Part shown: positions 11,951 through 24,429 of the stretch, piece by piece
How the letters are laid out: the number at the start of each line of letters is the position of its first letter
How positions within the stretch are numbered: position 1 is the stretch's first letter
NCBI GenBank assembly: GCA_947000775.1
Contig: CAMQGK010000638.1
Location: 17,914,501 to 17,978,500, forward strand
Direction of reading: 5' to 3'
DNA from: Pterois miles
Taxonomy: Eukaryota; Chordata; Actinopteri; Perciformes; Scorpaenidae
Length of the DNA: 64,000 nt
Position numbers and translations under genes: made by a program
Notes under the pieces: model-generated
Told to the model about the DNA's origin: nothing
Seen by the model: the letters and a program-made list of their open reading frames with translations, nothing else
The model's database searches: none

Positions 11951-12640
11951 CTATGCTGCTGTGTCACACATTGTATTGTACACAGCACACCCCGCAGTAA
12001 AATATAGTCTCTGCATTTAACCCATCCCAAGCCCATTCCCTACCCCCTGTCTACAGACTCAGCCACCCCTATGATAATGAAGTGATGACATTTTGGACAG
12101 AAATGGATGTAAACTGCAGAGGCGGAGGAATGCAACTGCAAGGTAGAACGTCTAGTTTTCTTTTTCAAAGTAAAAGCCTGCCAGATAAAATGTACCACTT
12201 CACTTTGAATGTGTTGCCCTACAGCATGTCAGCACAGGTGGCAGCTTTCACCAATCCATCCGTTTGCATTTCACAACATTCGAGCGCTATCATCACGCTT
12301 TCGCTGAAGGCATTTCAGATTGAGAGGCAGCTCATCCACTGTTACTGATGCGAATCCACAGCATGTTAACAGACAAGAGATGAGCTCACTTGTTCTCTGA
12401 GGCGTTCTGATGGTGTGGGCCTCCACACAGCGTTGTCCAGCGGGAGCTAAGTGTTGATCAATGCAGCGAGCGAGAGGGAACAGAGGGAGGGGAGTAAAAA
12501 CAGAGGAGAGAAAGGCCACTGCCATCGCTCTTCCATGACGCTGAGGATCTGGATCCGCTGGGCTCCCAGGCTAAATTAAAACAACCGGCGTCCCATTGAT
12601 TCCAGCGCTGACAGGGACCATACATCACCCCATAGCCAGG
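11951..12640. other. Unassigned DNA
   Basis: No gene or repeat recognised. The part around 12290-12430 is repeat-free with balanced composition, but I have no direct evidence of function. Confidence 0.35.
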
Positions 12641-12860
12641 AAGAGAGTAAAGGGAGAAAGAAGAAGGGGAGGGTGGGTAATAGAGAGGCAAAGAACACAG
12701 TCAGGAAAGAAAATGATAACCAAAATCATAGCTGGAGAAAAGAAATAAGGACAGAGAGAAGCGATTAGAAAAGGGACATCTTCAGAAAAGAAAGAAGGAA
12801 AAGGGAGGTAGCTGGTGGAAGGAACAGAGGGAAGGAAGAGGAAAAAGATGAGATGGCAAA
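12640..12860 (+). repeat. Polypurine-rich low-complexity tract
   Basis: Mostly A and G on the plus strand, built of 'gaaag', 'ggaag' and 'gagag' words. The minus-strand open frames here (12458-12691, 12625-12888) are its Ser/Pro/Phe-rich translations and not genes. Confidence 0.7.
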
Positions 12861-14775
12861 CCAGACGTGAGCAATGGACCACTGACAAGTCAGTTTATTT
12901 CACATGTATGGTCGACAATTACAAAGAAGCAGAGAGAACTTTTTGGTGGAGAGTTCGAGGCAGAAAGACAACAGCTGAGCTTTTCTAGTAAATACAAAGC
13001 TGCCGAGATGGACAAAGCCTGCTGGGATTGCTGGGAATAGAAAAGCGATAAGAAGAAGAGATAATTGGGGATTGGAACGAGTTGTAGTTACTTTTATTCT
13101 ATTCTACGCAGTTGAGAGCTTTTTTCTTATTTGTAGGAATTTAATGGCATCTTATCTCACAACAGGTGTATTGGTGCTTTCAAATGGAACTTGTGAACTG
13201 GTGTTTACGACATGGGAAGTCGTGAATGCGACATGTGTTGCGTTCAAATGGTTGAGTCTTGAAGAACACCACTGCTAAGCGACGGTAATATTAACGTTAC
13301 TGTCTGAGTGCAGCTCGAGTGCAAAGGCATAATGACATAGGAGAGAGATGAGGTTGTTGAGAATATCAACATTTTCCTATTTTACCAAGAAAAAAGATAT
13401 GACTAAAATTCCAATAGACTGTGCAGTATTAACTTATGATAAATGAACATCCATGGGCTTCACCATCTCTCACATCAGCAGACATGCCACAAGTTGTGAA
13501 CTCTGAGCATTCAGAAACTTGCACTTCTATCCTACACTAGTTACTGAATGTATACTGAATGTATGCACATGCTGCTTTTGCTTTAATCATTGTAACAGAG
13601 AATAAAGACCTACCCGGCTTTACAGGAACAGTGTTGTTCCTTAATTTCATTGTCTTCTTGATCACCAGGTGATGTGGTGGTTCACTTTTACTGTGATCTG
13701 CAGCCTGTAGCTTCTATCTTTGTCTTTCTAACCTGTTTTGAATGCTGAATCAGTTTGACCTCCAGGATATATCCTTCAAACATACAGTATATTGTAGATT
13801 CTTCTGTCCGCTTTTCTTTGAAATCGCTTTTTTGTTTTTCCAAAAATTTGAAATATAGGCTGTATGGCTCTGACGGCATGACGGAGTAGCAGCAGGGGAT
13901 GGGGCTTAACAAAGGTTCAGATCAAATATGGGTTTTCTCAGTGAATTCTCTGAGTTACTGTCCTCTCTAGTGCCAAAATTTGATATGGCAAAACATTCAT
14001 TTATGAAACAGATAGATTCTGTCCTTGAGTATGATTGGCTGAGCCACGTTTTAACACACTGTAAAATACTATAAATACACAGCTGTGACCAGATAACAAT
14101 AGTATTACTGTGTCAGAATATTTAAAAAAAAATATAATCTAAAATTTTGTTGTGACTTTTGATTTACTGGGTGGACTGGGCTTGGATAAGTGGCTAGAAG
14201 AGATGGACAGGATAGAGGAGGAAAATAAAAAAATAAAGGAGACACACTGAAATTAATGAGCGAGAAACTGAAGAGCTGGAAATGTCAAGAACAAACCAGG
14301 TGTTATATCAAAGTTCGTTCCCCCGTCGAATAGTGTTTCCCTCCTGTCAATGACAGCACCCCTTCTGTGGTTAGGGATCAGCGGTGGTTCAGGTATAGGC
14401 AGGGGTGAAACATATCAACGAGGAAGTATTATTCCACACAACACCGAGACCATTAAACAGACAAGGACGCCGGCTAACTATTACAACAGGAGGAAAGTGG
14501 GTGGCAGCTCTGGAGCGCTCCAGCTCAAACCCCACTGCTCGAGGTCTGATACCAGATCACCCGATCTCCTTGACGGATCAGCAAACTTTCTGCTGCCGCC
14601 ATTACACAAGTTAACCTGTTGTGATCCCTGGTGCTGGAGTGAGGTAGAGGGACCCCGAGCTTGATCAGTTAGTCAGTGGGTATGTTTTTTTATTGACATT
14701 TTGGATGGAAGTAACCAAGAATACAGCTGGGTGTGAATGATGAATGTCAGACGGTTAATTATCGGAGCAACACTG
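12861..14775. other. Unassigned DNA
   Basis: Includes a segment at 13140-13260 where 'caaatgg' recurs and that looks like an old repeat, and a 14340-14660 segment with an open frame but no recognised domain. The latter could be a 5' part of the following LINE, which I cannot show. Confidence 0.3.
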
Positions 14776-14779
14776 TTTC

Positions 14780-15060
14780 AAATAAAATCTCAATAGAGTT
14801 TATCAAATCAACAATTTATCACTAAGTTTCAATTCACATACATTTCATCACTTCCATTAATAACTCAGAATTTCTTCAATTTTTTTTTTAAAATTTCACC
14901 CTTGACTGATTTAATCAAATCGTCTTTCAATTATGCAAATCGCTTGATAATTTATCACTCAATTTTTCATTTCACAAACATTAAGACCGCTCCATTTTTC
15001 AGTTCACATGCATTTTCTTCACCTACCAGATTTATCAATGGATTTTTGTTACTTACACCA
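14780..15060 (+). repeat. Degenerate AT-rich duplicated segment
   Basis: The order 'aatttatcact' then 'tttcaattcacatacatttc' is repeated imperfectly as 'aatttatcact', 'tttttcatttcacaaacatt' and 'tttttcagttcacatgcatt'. It lies at the 5' side of the LINE remnant and has a T run near 14880-14889. Confidence 0.4.
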
Positions 15061-16630
15061 TCCGTACATGTGAAGGAGTTATTTCTTAACCTGAACCAGA
15101 TTATTGAAGATGCGAGAGCTGCCTACTTTCCTGGTTCGATTAATAGTAATGAACACAACCCAAGGTTTCTGTTTAGTACCATAAACCAGATTCTAATGAC
15201 CTGCAGATTCTTTTAAACACTGTAGCTCATATGCATTCCTCCTGCAGTCCCTGTAGTTCCCACAAAATTACTGAAATCCATCCTTCCTGTTTTAGGTCGT
15301 AGTCTACTCTATATTTTCAACTACTCTCACATCCAGGTCCGTACCGGACTGTTTTAAAACTGCTGTTGTTCACCATTTCTCAAAAAAAGCCTCTCTTGAG
15401 ACAGCCCAATTACAGAATTATAGACCAATCTCCAAGCTACCCTTTTTATCCAGAATAACAGAAAAAAGTCTTCATGGACCAACTTCAGAAGTTGGTTTAG
15501 GGTCATAAAATTTCCAACAATCAACATAGTACTCAGATCACAATACAAAGTGTAACCAAGTATTCTTATACATGCAGACAATGGTGAATATTCTCAAGCT
15601 ACTTGATTTGACTGCTGCCTTCGCTACTGTCATACTATTTTTCTTGATAGATTTCGTAATCGTGGTGGCATTTCTGGTACAGCTTTAAATTGGTTTTGTT
15701 CTTATTTGACAAACGGATATTCTAATGTTTGTATCACCAGTCAAGTGTCCTCCTCAGCTTCCCTGCTGTGTGGTGTCCCACCGGGGTCGGTCCTTGAACA
15801 ACTCCTCTTCTCATTCTTCATGCTTCCTATGGGAGCCACTTTCAAGACATCATGTCACTGTTACGCCGATGACACACCGATCTATTTCACTGCTAAACCG
15901 AATAACCTGAATCAACTGTCCTCGATCCATGATGGCTTAGCCGCCACCAAAGATTGTCTCTTAAGTTCCTCCACTTAAACTGTGACAAAACAGGAATTCT
16001 GTTAATTGGACCTGATAACTTTGCCACTGTAACTGATCAGTTGGTCTATTTCTCTCAAATATCAACTCTATCACTGTGAATCTTGGAATTATCTTTGACA
16101 AGTATATGACTTTTGACCATCATGTTACTAAGCTGGACCTGTCCTGTTTTCTTCAGTGAAGAAATAATACCATCTTCAGAAGATATTGAAATTCCCTCTA
16201 CACATGTCAGTGAAGCTGCCCTAAGTCACTTACGTTTGATTCAAAATGCAGCTGCCAGGCTATAAACCAGAACTAGCTGGTCCCACACTACCCATTCTTC
16301 CATCCCTTCATTGGTTTCCTATAAAATTCAGAATAAGCTACAAGATCCTGTTGATTACACGTAAGGCACCGCAAGACCTTGCCCCCAGTTCTCCTTGTTC
16401 CTCATTCTACTTCTCGACCACTGATCACACCTTTGCTTAGCCCCAGTCCTCTGGAGTCATATTCCCCAATCAAAATAACTGAATCTGTGGACTGTTGTTA
16501 AGCGGATTCTAATAACCTGTCTTTATAGGCAAGAATTTTTATAGATCTCCATCTCTGTCGTATATTTTTGTTTGCTTTAGTTTGATCTGTCTCTCATTGT
16601 TCTGTTATATTGTAATCTATTTTTACAAGG
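15060..16630 (+). pseudogene. Decayed L2-like LINE with reverse transcriptase remnants
   Basis: Pieces of a non-LTR retrotransposon polyprotein run in order on the plus strand but in shifting frames. First comes RAAYFPGSINSNEHNPRFLF (15116-15175). Next is a QNYRPISKLP-like box (around 15411-15440), then a GVPPGSVLEQLLFS box (around 15772-15815). The RT active-site YADD lies at 15862-15873 within HCYADDTPIYF, followed by a LNCDKTGILLIGP-type box (around 15975-16010). Last is LRLIQNAAARL (around 16228-16260) with a downstream HWFPIKFRISYKILL block (16306-16350). The order matches the L2/CR1-like families of fish. Several frameshifts and stops break it, so it cannot move. It ends near the hAT-like sequence at 16628. 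Confidence 0.85.
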
Positions 16631-16930
16631 GATGCTAATTTTTTTAAAATTTTATTAATCGATAACCGACTCTCATTAACCGATTATTAACCGTTAACCG
16701 ACAAGATTAGTGCGTCACATGCAGCGGTGCGCCAGCTGCAGTATATGAGCACAACGTACAACTGAGTCAACAGTTGCCAATCAGCCCGCTCTGAACAATC
16801 ACACACTCCACAAGCTGAATGTCCACAAGCTGCAAACAGGCACCAGCCATCGATAACGCTCCAAATTTGCCTGCCACAAATAGGGACTGCACTAGTCTTC
16901 TCCAATAAAAAATAGCTAGCCCACTAGCTC
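16628..16930. mobile_element. hAT-like element end
   Basis: Starts 'agggatgctaat' and runs into a dense set of 'attaaccg' and 'gttaaccgac' words (16660-16705), then 'gtgcgtcacatgcagcggtg'. This matches the layout of an hAT-type fish element I recognise, with an AGGGATG-type terminus. The second terminus was not found and the minus frame at 16687-16905 is short. Low certainty on the class. Confidence 0.4.
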
Positions 16931-19840
16931 AAAAAGTCCCTCTAGGGAGAACGTCACCCAGTTGGCAACACTGATCATTCCATGCATGAAATGATTGGTC
17001 AGGCTGATTAGTATTTGAATTGATTCAACAAATATAACAAAAAACATTTTGGAAGAAGATCACCAACTCTAGCTTTAATTTTCTCTATGGAAAGAGGTCT
17101 TTCACATATTGACTTGGACGGTTATTCAGCAATTGTTCTTCATCAAGTTCTTTTGATGAGGTGTCAGCATCCAAATGAGGTCTTGCAGCAAGAATGGCAG
17201 TTTGAGGTGTGAGGTGAGCTTTGCTGTGACTACTGTTATAGTGAATTCAATAGGATCTCTGAAGAGCCAGTAGAGAGGAAAACCCTTAGATGGATGGATA
17301 ACTGTTGTAATTATCCCATCATCACTGGTTTACTGCATAAATAGATAATTGTGTTCAAAATGTCAAACCTGCATGCTGCTCGCTTTCCCTCTCTGTAAAT
17401 GTAAATGCTCTTTTTCTTCAATGGCTTCATTTTACTTGCTTATAATGTCACAGAGTTACATAATGGCACAGATAGAACCACCATAAATATGGTTACGATA
17501 GCCGTTAAGCAGCCTGTGTAGAGAGTTGTATTTATTTAAAATAGGAGTAGAGGTGGCTGACTGAAAAACATGGTTGAAACGCACCCTGTGCCGTTACTGG
17601 AAGTTTGATGGTTTGGTGATCAGTTTGGTCTCTGTGTTTTCGGTTTTCAGACCCTGTGACTGCAGGTGAGTGGAGGCAGCTAGCTTCTACCAAAAGACTC
17701 CTGGAAACGTATTAGTTGTTGTGATATTAGTATGTTGGGTGTTCTTAGCTGGTTTGCTAACGTTATAAGCCGACGTTCAGGAATCACCTTTGAGAGTTGG
17801 ACGGTGTGCAAAGTTAAAACTTCTCTGTATCACAAATCTTGTTGCTTATTCGGATCACTTCGTTCAGGTCAAAGGTTCGTAGTTACTATGTAGTTCATTC
17901 ACTTTTTTGCCAAGTTAAGCTGTCGCATCACAGTTCAAATGCACCTCAGTACGTTTGTCAGTAAGTGGTCGTTTCACCATTCATAGCACTGCGGTGCCAT
18001 GCCATTTTTTCGATGACAATTATTCCAAAACCCCCTGAGGTTGAAAAAGGTTCTGACAGCCCATTATCCATAACATAAGGACATGGCTAATCATTATATA
18101 AAATGGTATCTGACCTTACCAGTTGCAATTTGTTTTTTCTACCTTGGCGAAGGCATGTCCCACCCTACTCTGCCTCTGATTGGCTTACCCTGATATTTGT
18201 ACCATAAACCTAACTAATCTCACTCCTTATGCCTAAACCTAACCAACCCATCCAATAAATGCTTCAGTTCAGTAGCACATTAAATCTTTTTGTGGTCCAA
18301 GTTGTAGTGATCAGTACAAAACTAGTTTACTACTTGTTTTTCGTGTAACGTATGATTAAAAAGGATATGTAGCCTTTTAAAAGCATCAATGATGGCGCTG
18401 TACTGTAGCAACTGTTAAGTAACACATTTTTGAGTAATTAGTAAGGCAATATCATTCATTGTAAGCATGTAACACACATGCATCTGGCAGATAGAGGGAT
18501 ATGTAGGACTCCCTGTCTTCAGCCTGCAGTTAATTCTGGTTATTTTCAGTCTAGGTTTTATTACCTTACCCTCCAGAGTTGGTTGGGTCATGTTTTTGTT
18601 TGTTTGCAGGATATTTCAAGAACTTGCTTTGCTCCAAACTTTATGGAGAGTTCAGTCAAGGGGGCAGGATTAACTTTTAATATTGGGCCAACACGGAATG
18701 ACATTGTGGTTTTTCACAAAAGTCAAGGAAAATGTTCTCTTGGATTAAATCTTTGAGCTCTGGATGCATCCTGAAGACATTTTCTCTTCAATAGTGTCTG
18801 CAAGGAAAGGTCTACCAATCTAAGGGCACAGAAAGTTATGTGCATCTTTATAGAGCACAATTTCAAATGTCCTGTGATAAAGCAATCCACGGCATTTAAA
18901 GTTTGTATAATTGTGCAGCACTTTCACGTGCAGTACATCACTCAGCAATGCAACACGTCACTCCTGCCGCTGTATAAGGCTACAGAGATTTAATTAGCTG
19001 AGAGCGAGGGACCTCATATTGTATGTCCTAGCTGCAGTTGTGGGTGACATAAGTGCTGTCCCCAGTACAGATTCTGTCATTATTGCATATAATTTTAATT
19101 TTGTGCATTAAAAAATGGCTAGATTAAATATTTATATCGTAGTGACAGGGAAAAATGTAGATAAATTGTGTATTACTGGATATGATAAGATAAGATTAAT
19201 TATGATTAATCTATTAATCTTATTATTATTAATGATTTGGATGTATGTGTGTATTGTATGTGCCATATTGACAAAAATATTGGTCAGTGCTGCCATTTCC
19301 TACAATTCTCTGTGGTCGCTGTGGGTGTATCAACGCCTGAAAGCAAGCCATTACCTACGTACTGGAGCTGCCTTCAAAAAATATATACAGTAGCATGCAG
19401 TATGCATACAATTGGGCCATATTACTTCATCAAAACATTGCACCTTGAACTTTGACCCTGTTGCTCATTAACCACTGAGCAGAGGATTGTGGGTCAGATT
19501 AGCCAGAAAAGCATGCTGGCTTGCATACTGCAAAATCTGACCAGATGTAGTAGGACATCCTGGTATTTTTGGCACACTGCATTCATACATTATATACACA
19601 TACACTTTGGGACATAATAAATCTTTTTCTGGCATACTAAATAAGCATGGTAGAATGGGTAACGCACAGAAAGAAACCTATGACATTTTCCAACAATTGT
19701 CCCTTCCTGAGTCCTGCCCTTTTTTCGCTCTGTGCTCCAGTATCAGTTGAGCAAGCTTAAAGCCTGACAGAACCTCGGTTAACTTTCCCCTTTCCTGTTG
19801 TGCTTGGATACGCTATGTAGTTTAAAGGTGACATTATTAG
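16931..19840. other. Unassigned DNA, no gene seen
   Basis: The segment around 18180-18260 has 'aacctaac' words typical of fish dispersed repeats. The 92-residue frame at 18478-18756 has no recognisable domain and no splice-consistent context. Nothing else supported. Confidence 0.4.
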
Positions 19841-19990
19841 TGGTGTCTCGGTAGCTCACCTGGTAGGGTGGACACCCGTTATAGCAGTGACCTGGGGTTT
19901 GAAACTGCAGTCTTTTGCTGCATATAATTTGTCTTTCATAAATATCACTGTCACTATTAAATCGAAAAATAATCCTAAAAAAAGATTTAC
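19841..19990 (+). mobile_element. tRNA-derived SINE (family C)
   Basis: Begins TGGTGTCTCGGTAGCTCACC. The A box is TAGCTCACCTGG at 19852-19863. A worn B box GGTTTGAAACT lies at 19896-19906, changed from GGTTCGANTCC. It is followed by 'cttttgctgcat' and an A-rich end. The head and 'ctgca..tttgctgcat' body match a fish SINE type. The decayed B box suggests an old copy. Confidence 0.65.
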
Positions 19991-20363
19991 GGGAGGCTGG
20001 AGACCCTGCTGGAGTTGAAGGAGTTTCTGATGAACCGGCATGATTTCATCTGATTTCACTGGAATCCGACCCGTTGGCATTGATAACAAGCATTAAAAAT
20101 AACTAGAAAGAAATAGCTAATCTTCTCGCTGATGGTCTTGTTTACTTACAGTGTATAAGTATTATAGAGGCATCAGTATCGAATAGAGACTATTTCTTCA
20201 ACAGTTAGTTAGCTTAATGTCAGATCACCAACATTAGCTTTGCTTCCTTCTTATTTTTGTAACTTTTTAGATTTGGAAAAGGACACTTTCATTGCTGGTA
20301 TATTTTTAAGCTCATGTTAATTATCATTAGCCAAAAAAGATAAAGGCTAATGGTTATCTCTGT
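19991..20363. other. Unassigned spacer between two SINEs
   Basis: AT-rich, no gene recognised. Confidence 0.4.
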
Positions 20364-20706
20364 AGAAGAAGAAGAAGAAGAAGATAATTTATTAGTCCGC
20401 GAGGGGAAATTCAACTTTTACACTCTGTTTGTTAACTTATACACGGTACGTGCAGACCCGAAACACACACATGCACAAACATGCAACAATGGAGAGGTGT
20501 CAGAGTGATGGGGCTGCTCCTGACAAGCGCCCCGAGCAGTTGGGGGTTTGGTGCCTTGCTCAGGGGCACCTCGGCAGTGCCCAAGAGGTAAACTGGCACC
20601 TCTCCAGCTACCAGTTCACACTCAGTTCTTGGTCCATATCGGGACTTGAACCGGTGACCCTCCGGTTCCCAAGCCAACTCCCTACAGACTGAGCTACTGC
20701 CGCCCC
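20364..20706 (-). mobile_element. tRNA-derived SINE family A, copy 1 (full length)
   Basis: On the minus strand the head begins near 20706 with GGGGCGGCAGTAGCTCAGTC (A box) and reaches the B box GGTTCAAGTCC (about 20642-20652 on plus). The body contains 'ctcaggggcacctcggcagt' (plus, near 20559). The 3' tail reads GAATTTCCCCTCGCGGACTAATAAA on minus, then (TTC)n, seen as (GAA)n at 20364-20384 on plus. The tail style 'GGACTAATAAA' plus a microsatellite suggests mobilisation by a partner LINE. Two more copies are at 53409 and 58394. Confidence 0.85.
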
Positions 20707-21420
20707 AGTATGTAAGGCTACATACTGCCCAAAGTATTTTTTGGTGTTATTTATTTGAATGTACTGTACACTGGTCTTGCATCCCAACTGGGAAAGTTAC
20801 CCAAATAGTTATCATTGTGAATATATTCTTCCATCACATACTATTGTCCTTATACATACTGTGGCACCCAGCAAAACAAAATCGGCGTCGCCATATTTCT
20901 TTTTGTCATGCTTGTACAACCTAGCAACAGTAACTAAGGGGGGATTTTGGATTGCTCAATTTACGTCACTTTACGCCAAGCAGCACATCTGTACTCAGGT
21001 GTAAGAAAGAGGGATTACAGAAACTGCAACAGTGATCTTCAGACATGTATCCAAAGCTTTCCCGTCTCACTTTTTTTGTTGTCATATTTTCGTCAAACTG
21101 TGTCTTCATTTTTATAGTATAGCCGTACTACATAGGAATCATGGCCGGCTTCATGGCCAGTATGGAGAGGAGGAATGATAACAGCGACCGGTAACTCCAT
21201 CAAGGTACACATGGTGTGTGAGTACTGTATTAGGATAGACTTGGAGAATATGGATTATAGTAGACAGGACTGTCTGCAGTGTGAGTTTTACAGTGGGGAG
21301 GCTGGGCAAGCTAAAATAATCCCTCAGTAAGAGCCAGTGTGAGTGACAGTTGCTCTCTGGGTAACAGTGTTAGAGACAGATCTCCGTGTGAGAGGTTGTC
21401 CATGTGTCTGAAACAACAAC
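20707..21420. other. Unassigned DNA
   Basis: No gene or repeat recognised. Confidence 0.35.
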
Positions 21421-21424
21421 ATGG

Positions 21425-21720
21425 CCAACCTTATCTCATGGGAAGGCGTATAAATAGCACATCATTAGATGTATTTGAGGCTTTTCATGTGTCATTTATA
21501 TGCCACAACAAAATTCTGTTAATGTCCACAGTTAGCTTTAGGCAACAAAACCACCTAGTTAGATTTAGGCAAAACATCCTGGTCAGGCTTAGAATAACTA
21601 TGTAAACTATACATGTATGGAAATAATGTAACATAAGGGAAACGCGTCACTAAAAAAACTAACTGGCAACACAAAACACCACATCTGAACAGTGGTCTCC
21701 AGGTTGAAAGCCCTGTGTTT
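21425..21720 (+). repeat. Dispersed repeat R, copy 1
   Basis: Landmarks: 'atctcatgggaaggcgtata', 'atatgccacaacaaaa', 'ttaggcaacaaaaccacc' and 'tggtctccaggttgaaag'. Partial copies follow at 22645-22870 and 40460-40690. No protein and no clear terminal repeats. A known type of fish repeat whose class I cannot assign. Confidence 0.65.
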
Positions 21721-21738
21721 GTTTGACCCATCCACCAT

Positions 21739-21757
21739 TTTTTTTTTTTTTTTTTTA
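21739..21757. repeat. Poly-T run
   Basis: About 19 T, between repeat R and the following repeat block. Confidence 0.7.
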
Positions 21758-21789
21758 TTATATATAGTTTTTTAATTCTTCCTGTATCT

Positions 21790-22235
21790 TATAATGAATC
21801 CACCAGGAATGCTGGCAAGACAGGAGAAGAAAAAAGGGAGGAGAAAGGAACTCCTGTCTTGGGAATTGTTTGCTTTCTCCAACGCTCCCACGCAGCTGAA
21901 TTTCTTTAACGACCCGTTGACACCAAGATCTAGCGGTTGGAGTTCTTTAATTAATCCACCAGGAATGCTGGCAAGCTCCGAATTAGTTTTCTTCTCCTTT
22001 TGTTTTGACAGTGTTGGTGAATACCGTAATGTCCCGACAATCCATCCAGCGGTGCGGCTTCGTAGCTAACCAAAGTCGTAACAATACATTTTGACAGATT
22101 TTTGAGCGCCCTGTACCACATAAAATTGGTTCGAGGTCAGTAAGCACAACCAGATTTGAAGGCCGGATTATACTGCCGATTTTTGAGAAAATTAAAGGAT
22201 TTTAAGTGCGCCTTATAGTGCGAAAAATACTGTAT
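21790..22235 (+). repeat. Dispersed repeat with internal duplication, ends 'cgccttatagtgcg'
   Basis: 'aatccaccaggaatgctggc' occurs twice (from about 21795 and 21955), and the block ends with 'gtgcgccttatagtgcgaaa' at about 22206-22225, a terminus seen on a fish DNA-transposon-like repeat. The interior includes 'tccatccagcggtgcggctt'. Class unknown and ends uncertain. Confidence 0.5.
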
Positions 22236-22644
22236 ATAGGGTTGGCATTCACTGGTTTATTTCTCTTACTTTCCTCCCTTTCATCTTCTCTCTCTCTTCT
22301 CCATCTTTTGATGCTTTGAAACCCTGTTGAACTTTGCAGCTATGCCTGCCAAAGAGGCTTCTTCTATAAAATATCATCTTGATCGGGGGTTCGTCAATCA
22401 TTTACAAGGTCGGATGTTTTTCAAAACAAAGAAGGAATTCCGAGATCACTTCCGCTCCACACTTTTAAAATATTCATTTGTGTAGTTGGGTTGTTTCTCA
22501 TCTATGACTTTCTCCCAGTTTTTTTGTGATCACTTTCTCAGTTTGATGCTGAGACCAGAGTGGAAAAGCAACAGGTTTAAACTAAAGCTCGCTAAAAAGA
22601 ATCAAATAAATGAGTAATTATTATTATAAAATAGATTGTACTAA

Positions 22645-22870
22645 TGGAACCTGGTCTCACAGGAAGGCATATAAACAGCACGACATGACAATGTCCGGCA
22701 TGTCATGTGAAGGCCTTTTAGGCTTTCAAAAAACATCATGGTTGGGCTTAAAATAAGTATGTAAATGGAGTAAAATATGTATGTTAACAATGTAGCATAA
22801 ATTTGGAAAACATGTCACAAATGTCACAAAACTTACAAAACAATACACTGGTCTTGTGTTTTCATTTCAT
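22645..22870 (+). repeat. Dispersed repeat R, copy 2
   Basis: Shares 'ggtctcacaggaaggcatat', 'aacatcatggttgggctta' and 'aaaataagtatgtaaa' with the other R copies (21425, 40460), with different internal deletions. Confidence 0.65.
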
Positions 22871-24065
22871 TCACTCATCCGAGTCTTGGAGTTTCTTCAC
22901 TGGCTGTTGCTCTTTCAAAATGAAAAGGTGGGGAACAGTCCGTTACACGAATGAGCCCATCCAGCGCGATGTGTGTGGCTCATGAAACTTGGATCAAGCT
23001 GTCAAACTAGGTGATATTGTTCTAAAATTAAATGAAATTCAGCCGTGGCATAGCCTATTTATCACATTAAATGTTTTCAGACGTAGATCTTTGTGAATTG
23101 TTTAGACAGAATAACAGAAAGCAGAAAACCAGGGAATCACATGCATTCAACGATAGGGTACGTCGCCGCTTTTAATGGCCTGTTGAGTGGAGCGGCGTGT
23201 CCCCTTGTCTCCTCGCTGGAGCTGGTGGACATGTAGTGCTGGATTTAATATCATAGACATGGCTACTGACTATCTGTGTAACAGTTTAACCACAAATTCA
23301 CAGACTGACCATACACCATCTAGCCATATACTCAGTTTTGACCGAGTCTGTTTTATTGAGACTCAACCTTCTTTTTCACACTATATTTCAAGAAGGAAGT
23401 TTAAGTTTTCTATCCCCCAGTTAGCTGTGCTGGTGGTGCAGTAAATCATGGCCAGGCAGCTTAGTGTTAATAATGACTCGGTTAGCGTGTTTTTGTGTGT
23501 TACCTGATATTCAGGAGTCTGAAGTTTTACTAGTTGAACTACAAAAAACGACAGCGCATTTGCAAAACTACACTGTATTCAGAAAATCAGATTATAGCAG
23601 ATGAAGTCAAGTGATATCCCACTGAGAAAGGCTCATATAGTAGGCTGTGTTTGCCTGTTCTGCTAAGTTAGCAGTGCAGTGTGTGAACTCCTTGTTTTGA
23701 TGGGTTTTCACATTGAAATAATGCCAACCTGTAATCCCCCAGAGAGAAATCTTGTCTGTCCTTTAAGTGAAAATGCACGCCTTTCTTCTGAGTATGCCAG
23801 TCTCTCCCTTAAGGAAAGGCAGGGCTAAATATCTGTCACTGGGTTTAGAAATAGATAGGATTAGATGGGCAGGAAACACTGAAGTTACAGATAGATAAAG
23901 GGAGACAGGCGGGAGTGGATAGAAGTTGTCCAAGCGCAAGTCAGTACACAGAGCAGCAAATAAAATGATCCTTAACAAATCCGTGGCTGTTTTTATGTGG
24001 ACCACAAGTGTTTGTGCAGATCTGAAAACAGGACCCATGAACTGGGACATAAAACCTAAGCAACA
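22871..24065. other. Unassigned DNA
   Basis: No gene recognised. The frame at 23187-23444 has no domain and no splice context. Confidence 0.35.
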
Positions 24066-24069
24066 TCAG

Positions 24070-24425
24070 CTTTAGAGCTAATGTGAAGGTACCGATATCA
24101 TATGAAATTAGAGAACCAATGACTGCAGTGGTTGCAACCATGTCAGAGAGGAGGCTAAACAATGCTCCAAAGTTGGGCTAGATTTTTATGTGGAAAAGCT
24201 GGTATGGATGTTTGACTTGAGTCCCCTTGACCTCTGACCCCAACATACAGTATGTGGATGACCATGAATTCTGTGGGTACTGACGAGTCTCCCCTTTACA
24301 GACATGCCCACTTAATGATAATCGCATGCAGTTTTGGCCAGAAACATGCAGTTATTTGAATGCAGTGTAAATCTGTTATTTTGGCCTTGGTCTTGGTGTT
24401 TTAATATGGCATTTTTAAGGGCTTA
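24070..24425 (+). repeat. Fragment related to the hAT-like MITE at 694
   Basis: Shares 'gtgaaggtaccgatatcatat'-type text, 'aatgctccaaa', 'ccttgacctctgacc', and 'gacgagtctcccctttacag' followed by 'acatgcc' with the 694-1342 element. The terminal repeats are missing, so this is an internal fragment. Confidence 0.6.
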
Positions 24426-24429
24426 TAAA

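Noticed and set aside
14350..14664. Open frame upstream of the L2-like LINE as its ORF1
   Set aside because: No ORF1 or endonuclease motif could be recognised.
19841..19990. True tRNA gene
   Set aside because: A box is good but the B box is mutated and no cloverleaf closes; it is a SINE head.
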